From NCBI RefSeq assembly GCF_035984415.1, contig NZ_CP130720.1, positions 7,068,001 to 7,132,000 of the forward strand: a DNA stretch of 64,000 nucleotides. The letters are read 5' to 3'. Each line of letters opens with the position of its first letter. The stretch's first letter is position 1. Under the pieces are notes generated by a model. It saw only the letters and a program-made list of their open reading frames with translations, searched no databases and was not told where the DNA came from. Shown here one piece after another: positions 41,739 through 50,073 of the stretch. The DNA comes from Streptomyces sp. NBC_01296 (lineage in GTDB: Bacteria; Actinomycetota; Actinomycetes; Streptomycetales; Streptomycetaceae). The position numbers and the translations under genes were made by a program.

Positions 41739-42128
41739 TCAGGCCTGCCCGCGCTCCGCGGCGCTGCGCTCGATGCACAGTTCGTTGCCCTCCGGGTCGG
41801 CGAGCACGGTCCAGCCGGAGCCGTCCTCCCGGCGCCGGTCGTCGACCAGCTTCGCCCCGAGCCCGATGAGCCGCTCGACGGTCTCGTCCCGGGTGCCGGT
41901 GGGCGGCTGGATGTCCAGGTGGACCCGGTTCTTGACGGACTTGGCGTCCGGTACGCGGATGAACAGCAGCCCGGGGACCCCGGGCTGCGCCGGGTCCAGC
42001 AGGATCTCGTCGTCACCCTCCTCGTCGTCCGGGTGGATCGGGAAGCCGGTCACGGCGGACCAGAACTCGGCGGTCTTGTAGGGCTCGAGCGAGTCGAAGG
42101 TGATGTGGCGGACCGGGTTGACGAACAT
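41739..42128 (-). CDS. VOC-family (glyoxalase-like) protein
   Basis: A 129-residue vicinal oxygen chelate protein with two beta-alpha-beta-beta-beta modules. HITFDSLEPYKTAEFWSAVTG opens module 1 and VHLDIQPPTGTRDETVERL opens module 2; the end WTVLADPEGNELCIER is the standard final motif. The metal ligands of true glyoxalases (H/E) may be present as H8, H70 and E120-like positions, but function is not predictable. ATG at 42128 follows GAGGAGAGG. It converges on the ATPase gene. Confidence 0.9.
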   Translation of the reverse strand: MFVNPVRHITFDSLEPYKTAEFWSAVTGFPIHPDDEEGDDEILLDPAQPGVPGLLFIRVPDAKSVKNRVHLDIQPPTGTRDETVERLIGLGAKLVDDRRREDGSGWTVLADPEGNELCIERSAAERGQA

Positions 42129-42466
42129 GCCTCTCCTCTGTGGCGGGTCCTGCGGCGGTGACCGGGGACCGTCGGTCCGGCCCGTATACGGGACCGGCGG
42201 TGGGCGGCCCGGGAGTTGAACCGGGTGCCTGCCCGAAACGTGGGTTCACGCGGCGGAAAAGCGCGGCGCCTAGCGTGTCGGCCACGGGCTTCCGTCAATG
42301 ATCACCCATCCGCGGGTAAAGCGGCGGTGCTCGGGGCGGAAAGCCTTTCTCTGCGTTGGGCAAGACATGCTTGGCTCGGATATGCGCAGGTCAACAAAGT
42401 GTTGAAGGCCGTTAGGGTCGGCCCGGCGCGACGTCGATCTTGTCCTGGAAGCTTGGTGACTTACGA
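42129..42466. other. 338-nt region between VOC gene and urease operon
   Basis: Contents: a small hairpin CCCGG-N8-CCGGG (42207-42224) whose complement looks like a tRNA T-arm but has no cloverleaf around it; a pairing GC-rich tract to 42260; the dyad TCAACA-AAG-TGTTGA (42391-42405); and the -10-like TAGGGT (42413-42418). I see no gene here. Confidence 0.6.
42391..42418 (+). promoter_or_regulatory. Urease operon promoter/operator candidate
   Basis: TCAACA-AAG-TGTTGA (42391-42405) is a perfect dyad with a 3-nt centre. TAGGGT (42413-42418) 8 nt downstream is a likely -10 box, placing the dyad over the -35 region and the start about 48 nt before ureA. No GlnR-type pair of GTNAC/GAAAC boxes was evident. 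Confidence 0.5.
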
Positions 42467-42769
42467 GTGCAACTGACACCGCACGAGCAGGAACGACTAC
42501 TCATCCACGTGGCCGCCGACGTGGCCGAGAAGCGCAGGGCGCGCGGGGTACTCCTCAACCACCCCGAAGCGGTCGCCCTGATCACCTCGCACATCCTCGA
42601 AGGGGCCCGCGACGGGCGGACCGTGGCCGAGCTCATGGCCTCCGGCCGCACCGTGCTCGGCCGCGCCGACGTGATGGAGGGGATCCCCGAGATGATCCAC
42701 GACGTCCAGGTCGAGGCGACCTTCCCGGACGGCACGAAGCTCGTCACCGTCCACGACCCGATCGTCTGA
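42467..42769 (+). CDS. ureA: Urease gamma subunit
   Basis: A 100-residue urease gamma subunit, the normal length. It starts VQLTPHEQERLLIHVAADVAEKR from GTG at 42467 (quoted in part: LTPHEQERLLIHVAADVA), exactly where other UreA proteins begin; the TTG at 42440 would add nine foreign residues. VLLNHPEAVALITSHILEGARDG is also characteristic. First gene of ureABCFGD. It forms the structural (UreABC)3 complex that hydrolyses urea to ammonia and carbamate. Confidence 0.95.
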   Translation: MQLTPHEQERLLIHVAADVAEKRRARGVLLNHPEAVALITSHILEGARDGRTVAELMASGRTVLGRADVMEGIPEMIHDVQVEATFPDGTKLVTVHDPIV

Positions 42770-42783
42770 AGGGGAGTACCCGC

Positions 42784-43095
42784 ATGATCCCCGGCGAAAT
42801 CGTCCACGGGGACGGCCCGGTGCGCCTCAACGAGGGCCGTCCCGTTACCCGCCTCACCGTGCTCAACGCCGCCGACCGGCCCGTCCAGGTCGGCTCCCAC
42901 TACCACTTCGCCGAGGCCAACCCCGGCCTCGACTTCGACCGCCGGGCCGCCCGCGGCCTGCGGCTCAACGTCGCCGCCGGCACCGCCGTGCGCTTCGAGC
43001 CGGGCATCCCGGTCGCCGTGGAACTCGTACCGCTGGGCGGGCTGCGCACCGTACCGGGCCTGCGCGGCGAGACCGGAGGGCCGCTCGATGGCTGA
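42784..43095 (+). CDS. ureB: Urease beta subunit
   Basis: A 103-residue beta subunit. MIPGEIVHGDGPVRLNEGRP and VQVGSHYHFAEANPGLDFDR are diagnostic, as is GTAVRFEPG. ATG at 42784 follows GGGGAG and lies 14 nt after the ureA stop. The last 8 nt overlap the ureC start (ATGGCTGA), so beta and alpha subunits are translationally coupled. Unlike in fungi or Helicobacter, ureA and ureB are separate genes. Confidence 0.95.
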   Translation: MIPGEIVHGDGPVRLNEGRPVTRLTVLNAADRPVQVGSHYHFAEANPGLDFDRRAARGLRLNVAAGTAVRFEPGIPVAVELVPLGGLRTVPGLRGETGGPLDG

Positions 43096-44809
43096 GCTCG
43101 ACCGCAGGGCGTACGCCGACCTCTTCGGACCGACTGCCGGCGACCGGATCCGGCTCGCGGACACCGACCTCTTCGTCGAGATCGAGCAGGATCTCAGCGG
43201 CGGCCCCGGACGCTCCGGCGACGAGGCCGTGTTCGGCGGCGGCAAGGTGATCCGCGAGTCCATGGGACAGGCCCGCACCACCCGCGCCGAGGGCGCCCCC
43301 GACACCGTGATCACCGGAGTCGTCGTCCTCGACCACTGGGGCATCGTCAAGGCCGACATCGGCATCCGCGACGGCCGCATCTGCGGCATCGGCAAGGCCG
43401 GCAACCCCGACACGATGGACGGGGTGGATCCCGCACTCGTGATCGGCCCCGAGACCGAGATCATCGCGGGCAACGGGAAGATCGTCACGGCGGGCGCCAT
43501 CGACGCCCACGTGCACTTCATCTCCCCGACCGTCATCGACGAGGCCCTCGCCTCCGGCATCACCACCCTCGTCGGCGGCGGCACCGGACCCGCCGAGGGC
43601 ACCAAGGCCACCACCGTCACCCCCGGCCCCTGGCACCTCGCCCGGATGTTCGCGGCCCTGGAGTCCTACCCCGTCAACATCGGCCTGCTGGGCAAGGGCA
43701 ACACCATGTCCCGCGAGGCCATGCACTCCCAGCTGCGCGGCGGCGCCCTCGGGTTCAAGATCCACGAGGACTGGGGGTCCACCCCCGCCGTCATCGACGC
43801 CTGCCTGAGCGTCTGCGACGAGACCGGCGCCCAGGTCGCCATCCACACCGACACCCTGAACGAAGCAGGATTCGTCGGCGACACCCTCGCCGCCATCGCC
43901 GGGCGGACCATCCACTCGTACCACACCGAGGGCGCGGGCGGCGGGCACGCACCCGACATCATCACCGTGGTCTCCGAGCCGAACATCCTGCCCAGCTCCA
44001 CCAACCCGACCCGGCCGCACACCGTCAACACCATCGACGAACACCTCGACATGCTGATGGTCTGCCACCACCTCAACCCGGCCGTCCCCGAGGACCTCGC
44101 GTTCGCCGAGTCCCGGATCCGGCCCTCGACCATCGCCGCCGAAGACGTCCTGCACGACCTCGGCGCCATCTCCATCATCTCCTCCGACGCCCAGGCCATG
44201 GGCCGCGTCGGCGAGGTCGTCCTGCGCACCTGGCAGACCGCCCACGTGATGAAGAAGCGGCGCGGCTTCCTGCCCGGCGACGGACCCGCCGACAACCACC
44301 GCGCCCGCCGCTATGTAGCGAAGTACACGATCAACCCCGCCGTGGCCCAGGGCCTCGCGCGCGAGATCGGCTCGGTGGAGACCGGCAAGCTCGCCGACCT
44401 GGTGCTGTGGACTCCGGCCTTCTTCGGGGTCAAGCCCGAGGTGGTCATCAAGGGTGGCCAGATCGCGTACGCCCAGATGGGTGATGCGAACGCCTCCATC
44501 CCCACCCCGCAGCCGGTGCTGCCCCGCCCGATGTTCGGCAGCCACGGCCGGGCCCCCGGGCTGAACTCGGTCAACTTCACCGCGCAGGCCGCGCTCGACG
44601 ACGCGCTGCCCGAACGGCTCGGACTCGGCAAGCAGTTCGTGGCCATAGAGAACACCCGCAAGGTGAGCAAGGCGGACATGCGCAACAACGACGCCATGCC
44701 GAGGGTCGAGGTCGACGCCGACACCTTCACGGTCACCATCGACGGGGAGGCCGTGGAACCCGCGCCCGCGGCGGAACTGCCCATGGCCCAGCGCTACTTC
44801 CTCTTCTGA
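43088..44809 (+). CDS. ureC: Urease alpha subunit (catalytic)
   Basis: A 573-residue catalytic subunit, full length. Amidohydrolase metal motif AGAIDAHVHFISP (~136) gives two nickel histidines; the carbamylated Lys is in GALGFKIHEDWG (~220), followed by the His in VAIHTDTLNEAGFV and GAGGGHAPDI; the flap Cys-His-His is in MVCHHLNP (~323) and MGRVGEVVLRTWQ follows. All expected active-site residues appear to be present. Nickel insertion needs the UreD-F-G proteins encoded downstream. Confidence 0.97.
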   Translation: MAELDRRAYADLFGPTAGDRIRLADTDLFVEIEQDLSGGPGRSGDEAVFGGGKVIRESMGQARTTRAEGAPDTVITGVVVLDHWGIVKADIGIRDGRICGIGKAGNPDTMDGVDPALVIGPETEIIAGNGKIVTAGAIDAHVHFISPTVIDEALASGITTLVGGGTGPAEGTKATTVTPGPWHLARMFAALESYPVNIGLLGKGNTMSREAMHSQLRGGALGFKIHEDWGSTPAVIDACLSVCDETGAQVAIHTDTLNEAGFVGDTLAAIAGRTIHSYHTEGAGGGHAPDIITVVSEPNILPSSTNPTRPHTVNTIDEHLDMLMVCHHLNPAVPEDLAFAESRIRPSTIAAEDVLHDLGAISIISSDAQAMGRVGEVVLRTWQTAHVMKKRRGFLPGDGPADNHRARRYVAKYTINPAVAQGLAREIGSVETGKLADLVLWTPAFFGVKPEVVIKGGQIAYAQMGDANASIPTPQPVLPRPMFGSHGRAPGLNSVNFTAQAALDDALPERLGLGKQFVAIENTRKVSKADMRNNDAMPRVEVDADTFTVTIDGEAVEPAPAAELPMAQRYFLF

Positions 44810-44839
44810 CATGGCGCCTCTCGCGACGGGCACGGCCCG

Positions 44840-45514
44840 ATGAGCCTCGCCGCACTGCTCGTACTCGCCGACGGCCGCTTCCCCGCCGGCGGGCACGCCC
44901 ACTCCGGCGGGGCCGAGGCTGCCTGCAAGGCCGGCCGGATCCACGACGCCTCCACCCTCGAGGAGTTCTGCCGCGGCCGACTGCACACGGCCGGACTCGT
45001 CGCCGCCGCACTCGCCGCGGCCGCGGCCCTCGGGCTCGACCCGGCGGTCCTCGACACCGCCGCCGATGCCCGCACCCCGTCGCCCGCGCTGCGCACCGCG
45101 GCGCGGCGGCTGGGCCGGCAGCTGCTGCGGGCCGCCCGGGCCACCTGGCCCGCCGCCGAACTCGACGCGCTCGCCGCGGCCTTCCCGCGCGGGGCGCACC
45201 AGCCGGTGGTGCTCGGGCTCACCGCCCGGGCGGCCGGGCTCGGGCCGCTGGACGCCGCGCACGTGGCGGCGTACGAGAGCGTCGGCGGACCGGCCACCGC
45301 GACCGTGCGGCTGCTCGGCCTGGACCCCTTCGAGGCGAGCGGGGTCCTGGCCCGCCTCGCCCCCGAGCTCGACGCCGTCGCCGCGCAGGCCGCGCAGGCC
45401 GCGCACCGGGCCCGGTCGCAGGGCCCGGACGCGCTGCCCGCGGCCTCCTCGCCACTGCTGGACATCGCGGCGGAGAGCCATGCCGGCTGGCCGGTACGGC
45501 TCTTCGCCTCGTGA
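44840..45514 (+). CDS. ureF: Urease accessory protein UreF
   Basis: A 224-residue all-helical UreF that bridges UreD and UreG in the activation complex. The start MSLAALLVLADGRFPAGGHAHSGGAE (quoted to 20: LLVLADGRFPAGGHAHSGGA) is the family hallmark. AYESVGGPATATVRLLGLDP lies near the C-terminus. ATG at 44840 is 30 nt after ureC. The protein is Ala-rich, as expected for this genome. Confidence 0.93.
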   Translation: MSLAALLVLADGRFPAGGHAHSGGAEAACKAGRIHDASTLEEFCRGRLHTAGLVAAALAAAAALGLDPAVLDTAADARTPSPALRTAARRLGRQLLRAARATWPAAELDALAAAFPRGAHQPVVLGLTARAAGLGPLDAAHVAAYESVGGPATATVRLLGLDPFEASGVLARLAPELDAVAAQAAQAAHRARSQGPDALPAASSPLLDIAAESHAGWPVRLFAS

Positions 45515-45566
45515 CCGCCCCCTCACCGCTTCCCGACCGGCTCCACGATTCCCTCCGGAGACCCCC

Positions 45567-46253
45567 ATGCACCTCGACCACGGCGTGACCTACCCCCAGC
45601 GCCACACCCACAGCGCCGCGCCGGCACGGGCCGACGGCTCGCGCCGCGCCCTGCGGATCGGCCTCGGCGGACCCGTCGGCTCCGGCAAGACGGCCACCGT
45701 CGCCGCCCTCTGCCGCGCCCTGCGCACCGAGCTGTCGATGGCCGTCGTCACCAACGACATCTACACGCGGGAGGACGCCGAGTTCCTGCTCCGCGAGGCC
45801 GTCCTGCCGCCCGAGCGGATCAGCGCGGTGGAGACCGGTGCCTGCCCGCACACCGCCATCCGCGACGACATCTCCGCCAACCTCGAGGCGGTCGAGGAAC
45901 TGGAGGAGACGGTCGGCCCGCTCGACCTGATCCTCGTCGAGTCCGGCGGCGACAACCTCACCGCCACCTTCTCCCGCGGCCTCGTCGACGCCCAGATCTT
46001 CGTCATCGACGTGGCGGGCGGCGACGACATCCCGCGCAAGGGCGGCCCCGGCGTCACCACCGCCGACCTGCTCGTCGTCAACAAGACCGACCTCGCCCCC
46101 TACGTGGGCTCCGACCTGGACCGGATGGCCCGCGACGCCGCCGAGCAGCGCGGTGAACTCCCCGTCGCCTTCCAGTCGCTGCGCGCCGAGGACGGCGTGG
46201 CGCCGGTGGCCGCATGGGTGCGCGAGCGGATCGCCGCCTGGGCCGCGCGGTGA
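45567..46253 (+). CDS. ureG: Urease accessory GTPase UreG
   Basis: A 228-residue SIMIBI GTPase that delivers nickel to apo-urease. The P-loop is IGLGGPVGSGKTATVAAL (~32-48), the metal-binding Cys-Pro-His is in VETGACPHTAIRDDIS (~92), VESGGDNLTATFS follows, and the base motif is VVNKTDLAP (~170). A His-containing N-terminus (HLDHGVTYPQRHTHS) resembles those that store nickel and may partly replace the missing UreE. ATG at 45567 follows CCGGAG. Its stop overlaps ureD (GTGA). Confidence 0.95.
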   Translation: MHLDHGVTYPQRHTHSAAPARADGSRRALRIGLGGPVGSGKTATVAALCRALRTELSMAVVTNDIYTREDAEFLLREAVLPPERISAVETGACPHTAIRDDISANLEAVEELEETVGPLDLILVESGGDNLTATFSRGLVDAQIFVIDVAGGDDIPRKGGPGVTTADLLVVNKTDLAPYVGSDLDRMARDAAEQRGELPVAFQSLRAEDGVAPVAAWVRERIAAWAAR

Positions 46254-47110
46254 GCCCTACGGCGGCCCCCGCGCCTCCCGCCGCCGCGCCGGCCCCGGCT
46301 GCGGCCCCCGCCCCGCATGCCTCCGCCGCACCCGCTCCCGGGCCCGCCCTCGCTCCGGCCGGCGTACGGGCCACCGCCCGGATCTCCGCCGTCGCCGACG
46401 GCCGCGGCGGTACCGCCCTGCCACTGCTGGCCGGTGAGGGTCCGCTCGCGCTGCGCCGCACCCGGGGCACGGCCGCCGAGGCCGGCGTGATGCTGGTCGG
46501 CGCGATGAGCGCCCCGCTCGGCGGGGACCACCTCAGGGTGGAGGCCGCCGCCGGCCCCGGTGCCCGTCTCGCCCTGGCCTCGGCGGCGGCCACCCTGGCG
46601 CTGCCCGGCCGCGGTGGTGAGCCCGCGCGGTACGACGTACGGCTGACCTTGGCCGAGGACGCGGCCGTACGGTGGCTGCCGGAGCCGCTGGTTTCCGTAC
46701 GCGGCAGTGACCTGCGGGTGCACACCCGGGCCGAACTCGCTCCCACGGCCCGGCTGCTGCTGCGCGAGGAGCAGGTGCTGGGCCGGACGGGGGAGGAGCC
46801 GGGCCTGCTGCGCAGCAGGCTCGCCGTGATCCGGGGCGGGACCCCGCTGCTGGACCAGGAGCTGGCCTGCGGTTCGGGGGCGCCCGGCGGCTGGGACGGG
46901 CCGGCGGGGCTGGCGGGCCACCGGGCGCTCGGTCAGCTGCTGGTCGTGGACCCGGCATTCGCCGCGTCGCCGCCGGCCGCCGCGGTGCTGGGGGAGTTCG
47001 CGGCCGTCACTCCGCTGGCCGGTCCCGCCGTCCTCGTGACGGCTCTGGCACCGGACGCGCTGCGGCTGCGCGAGGTACTCGACGCGGCGTGGCGCACATA
47101 CGGCTGGTGA
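46250..47110 (+). CDS. ureD: Urease accessory protein UreD (UreH)
   Basis: A 286-residue UreD, the scaffold that first binds apo-urease. After an Ala/Pro-rich start of about 40 residues (low complexity, probably flexible) the family domain begins with ATARISAVADGRGGTALPLL. VMLVGAMSAPLGGDHLRVEA and VRWLPEPLVSVRGSDLRVHT are recognisable. GTG at 46250 overlaps the UreG stop, a more likely start than the one 12 codons upstream inside ureG. Last gene of the operon; no ureE follows. Confidence 0.9.
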   Translation: MSPTAAPAPPAAAPAPAAAPAPHASAAPAPGPALAPAGVRATARISAVADGRGGTALPLLAGEGPLALRRTRGTAAEAGVMLVGAMSAPLGGDHLRVEAAAGPGARLALASAAATLALPGRGGEPARYDVRLTLAEDAAVRWLPEPLVSVRGSDLRVHTRAELAPTARLLLREEQVLGRTGEEPGLLRSRLAVIRGGTPLLDQELACGSGAPGGWDGPAGLAGHRALGQLLVVDPAFAASPPAAAVLGEFAAVTPLAGPAVLVTALAPDALRLREVLDAAWRTYGW

Positions 47111-47302
47111 CTGCTGAGCAAACCTGGGACGAATGCGACACCGCTCAGCGGTACACGCCTTTCCGGTTATCGGGTTGGCAAAGAACGCGACCTTGGTCTG
47201 TTGTCAGGTGTAGGTCAGACGAAAGGATCCAGCTGCAGAGACCGACTGCACCCGACCAACCCGGCCTCCTCCGGCCGGGCCTGACGCAGGGGGAACAACC
47301 AC

Positions 47303-48967
47303 GTGATACGCACTGCAGCGCTGGGGAGCGCTGCCACTCTGATCACCGGAGCGCTGGCCGCGGGCCTGCTGCTGGCCCCGCCGGCCGCAGCGGCTTCGTC
47401 CACCCAGAACTCCCCGCTCCCGGAGGCGCTGGGCGTCCAGCTCGCCGCGGCCCGCGCCGCAGCCACCGGTGTCGAGTGGAAGGACTGCCCCGCCGACTGG
47501 GGCTTCGAGGCCCCGATCCAGTGTGGCTTCGTCAAGGTCCCGCTCGACTACTCGAAGCCGTTCGGCAAGACGATCGACCTCGCGGTCGACCGCGCCGTCA
47601 GCACCGGCACCAAGCAGGAGCGCCAGGGCGCGCTCCTCTACAACCCGGGCGGCCCCGGCGGTTCCGGCATGCGCTTCCCGCGCCGGGTCACCACCAAGTC
47701 CCCGCTCTGGGTCAACACCTCCAAGGCCTACGACTTCGTGGGCTTCGACCCCCGCGGTGTCGGCCACTCGGCGCCCATCTCCTGCATCGACCCGCAGGAG
47801 TTCGTCAAGGCTCCCAAGGCCGACCCGGTCCCGGACACCAAGGCCGACAAGAACGCCCAGCGCAAGCTCGCCGCGGAATACGCGGACGGCTGCAAGGAGC
47901 GCAGCGGCGACATGCTGCCGTACATGACCACGCCGAACATCGCGCGTGACCTGGACGTCATCCGTGCCGCCCTCGGCGAGAAGAAGCTGAACTTCATCGG
48001 CGTCTCCTACGGCACCTACATCGGCGGGGTCTACGCGACCCTGTTCCCGACCCACGTGCGCCGCATGATCGTCGACAGCGTCGTCAACCCGGCGCAGGAG
48101 AACATCTGGTACGAGGCGAACCTCGAGCAGGACGTCGCCTTCCAGATGCGCTGGAACGACTGGCAGGACTGGGTCGCCAAGAACGACAACGTCTTCCACA
48201 TCGGCGACACCCGCGCCAAGGTCGAGGCCAAGTGGCAGGAGCTGCGCGCCAAGGCCAAGGCCAACCCGCTCGGAGGGGTCGTCGGCCCGGCCGAGCTCAT
48301 CGGCTTCTTCCAGGGCGCCCCGTACTACGACTCCTCCTGGGTGCCCGTCGCCCAGGCGTTCAGCGCGTACGTGGCCGGTGACGAGAAGCCGCTGATCGAG
48401 GCGATCTCCCCGGACATGTCCGACATCAAGGGCAACATCGCCTCGGAGAACGGCAACGCGGTGTACACCGCGGTCGAGTGCGCCGACGCCAAGTGGCCGA
48501 CCAGCTGGGCCAAGTGGGACAAGGACAACAGCAAGCTGCACGAGAAGTACCCGTTCCTGACCTGGTCCAACGCGTGGATGAACCTGCCCTGCGCGACCTG
48601 GAAGTCCAAGCAGAGCAAGCCGATCGAGGTCGGTGCCAAGCACGGCCTGGCCCCGGTCCTGATCGTCCAGTCCGAGCGTGACGCGGCCACGCCGTACGAG
48701 GGTGGCGTCGAGCTGCACCGCCGCCTCGCCGGCTCGCGCCTGATCACCGAGCAGAACGCCGGCTCGCACGGTGTCACCAGCCTGGTGAACCCCTGCATCA
48801 ACACTCGGGTGGACGCCTACCTGCTCGAGGGCAAGGTCGACGCCGCGGACGTGAAGTGCGGTCCGCACGCCACTCCGGTCGCCCCGGCCCCGGCCACCGC
48901 GAAGTCGCTCGCCACGGCCCCGGCGTCGGCCCTGCCGGCGCTGGAGGAACTGCCCGCCGTCCGCTAA
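47303..48967 (+). CDS. Secreted tripeptidyl aminopeptidase-like alpha/beta hydrolase
   Basis: A 554-residue exported serine peptidase of the Streptomyces Tap/SlpD family (S33). The signal peptide (TAALGSAATLITGALAAGLL onward) ends at an AAA-A site near 34. LYNPGGPGGSGM (~116) is the oxyanion loop, GVSYGTYIGGVYATLFP (~232) contains the nucleophile Ser, VQSERDAATPYEGG the acid, and NAGSHGVTSLVNPC the His. The C-terminal TAP-like domain has paired cysteines (KCGPHA). It trims tripeptides from peptides outside the cell. GTG at 47303 follows GGGGGAA. Confidence 0.92.
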   Translation: MIRTAALGSAATLITGALAAGLLLAPPAAAASSTQNSPLPEALGVQLAAARAAATGVEWKDCPADWGFEAPIQCGFVKVPLDYSKPFGKTIDLAVDRAVSTGTKQERQGALLYNPGGPGGSGMRFPRRVTTKSPLWVNTSKAYDFVGFDPRGVGHSAPISCIDPQEFVKAPKADPVPDTKADKNAQRKLAAEYADGCKERSGDMLPYMTTPNIARDLDVIRAALGEKKLNFIGVSYGTYIGGVYATLFPTHVRRMIVDSVVNPAQENIWYEANLEQDVAFQMRWNDWQDWVAKNDNVFHIGDTRAKVEAKWQELRAKAKANPLGGVVGPAELIGFFQGAPYYDSSWVPVAQAFSAYVAGDEKPLIEAISPDMSDIKGNIASENGNAVYTAVECADAKWPTSWAKWDKDNSKLHEKYPFLTWSNAWMNLPCATWKSKQSKPIEVGAKHGLAPVLIVQSERDAATPYEGGVELHRRLAGSRLITEQNAGSHGVTSLVNPCINTRVDAYLLEGKVDAADVKCGPHATPVAPAPATAKSLATAPASALPALEELPAVR

Positions 48968-48985
48968 GGCCGGCGGTCGCATGAA

Positions 48986-49021
48986 GCAGTACTGAGTGCA
49001 GTATTGAGTGCAGTACTGAGC
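48986..49021. repeat. Three 12-bp tandem repeats between convergent genes
   Basis: GCAGTACTGAGT, GCAGTATTGAGT and GCAGTACTGAGC run head to tail. Each perfect unit contains the 8-bp palindrome CAGTACTG. They lie just after the peptidase stop and before the stop of the opposing acyltransferase gene. Confidence 0.9.
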
Positions 49022-49043
49022 ACGGCACAGCACGGGAGAAGGC

Positions 49044-49754
49044 TCAGCGCGTCTTGCGCCGGGCCTTCTTCCGTGCTTCCTCCTCCTCCGCCTTGACCTC
49101 GGCGGCGTACCGGTCGACGTACTCCTGGCCGGACAGCCCGAGGACGGCGTACATGATCTCGTCGGTGACGGCCCGCAGCACGGCCCGCTCGCCCTCCAGC
49201 CCCGCGTACCGCGAGAAGTCCAGCGGCCGGCCGAAGCGGATCGTCACGCGCCGGATGTTCGGGATCTTCTGCCCGGGCGGCTGGATCTCGAAGGTGCCGA
49301 CCATCGCGCACGGTACGACGGGCACCCCGGCCCCGAGCGCCATCGCGGCCACGCCCACCTTGCCCTTGTACAGCCGCCCGTCGTGGGAGCGGGTGCCCTC
49401 GGGGTAGATGCCCAGCAGCTCGCCCTTGGCCAGTACCCCGAGCCCTTCGCGCAGCGCGGCCTGTCCGGCGTCCTTGCCCGACCGGTCCACCGGGATCTGT
49501 CCGGCACTGCGGAAGAAGAACGCGGTCAGCCGCCCCTTCACCCCGGGACCGGTGAAGTACTCGGCCTTCGCGAGGAACGTGATCCGGCGTTTGAGGATGG
49601 CCGGCATCAGGAAGTGGTCGGAGAAGGACAGATGGTTGCCCGCGATGATCGCGGCCCCTTCCGGCGGGATGTTCTCCAGTCCCTCGATGCGCGGGCGGAA
49701 CAGCAGCCGCAGCAGCGGACCGAGCAGCACGTGCTTGAGCAAGTGGTAGAACAC
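49044..49754 (-). CDS. 1-acyl-sn-glycerol-3-phosphate acyltransferase (PlsC family)
   Basis: A 236-residue PlsC-type acyltransferase of phospholipid synthesis, at the inner face of the membrane. The catalytic HX4D is in GNHLSFSDHFLMP (~38-47), the phosphate-binding motif is LGIYPEGTRSHDGRLY (~120), and VPVVPCAMVG is block IV. An amphipathic N-terminus (FYHLLKHVLLGPLLRLLFRP) would anchor it. The C-terminus is Lys/Glu/Arg-rich. GTG at 49754. Confidence 0.92.
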   Translation of the reverse strand: MFYHLLKHVLLGPLLRLLFRPRIEGLENIPPEGAAIIAGNHLSFSDHFLMPAILKRRITFLAKAEYFTGPGVKGRLTAFFFRSAGQIPVDRSGKDAGQAALREGLGVLAKGELLGIYPEGTRSHDGRLYKGKVGVAAMALGAGVPVVPCAMVGTFEIQPPGQKIPNIRRVTIRFGRPLDFSRYAGLEGERAVLRAVTDEIMYAVLGLSGQEYVDRYAAEVKAEEEEARKKARRKTR

Positions 49755-49882
49755 CGGGGCATTTTCCCTTCACCTGGGCGTCAGGTCAGTGTGCCGTACA
49801 CGGTGCAGGACGGGCAGGGGGAACCACGAAGAAGCCAGGCCAGGGGAGGGGCCGGTGAGGCTGCCGAGGCGGGTGCGGCGGT

Positions 49883-50041
49883 TCAGGTCTTACGGGACGC
49901 CGCCATGGCGGCGGTCAGCAGGCCGAGGACCACCCAGGCGAACCACAGCCAGCCGTTGCTGCCGAGGGCCACGGAGTACGTGGCGACGGCCACCAGAGCG
50001 GCGAAGGTCATGACGGCCATCGCCTTAACGGATCCGGTCAT
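49883..50041 (-). CDS. Small two-helix membrane protein
   Basis: A 52-residue protein starting TGSVKAMAVMTFAALVAVAT from ATG at 50041. Two hydrophobic helices (AMAVMTFAALVAVATYSVAL and GWLWFAWVVLGLLTAAMA) are joined by a short GSN turn. It lies 33 nt downstream of the ctaG-like gene on the same strand, so it may be co-transcribed. Too small for family assignment. Coding potential is supported by codon bias and the clean hydrophobic pattern. Confidence 0.6.
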   Translation of the reverse strand: MTGSVKAMAVMTFAALVAVATYSVALGSNGWLWFAWVVLGLLTAAMAASRKT

Positions 50042-50073
50042 GCCCCATGGTCGCGCGCGAAGGTGCTCCTCCG

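Noticed and set aside
42207..42260. Possible tRNA gene or tRNA fragment on the minus strand (GGTTCAACTC-like T-arm)
   Set aside because: The T-stem has a mismatch, no D-arm or anticodon arm fits, the 5' acceptor strand is missing, and no integrase or second copy is near.
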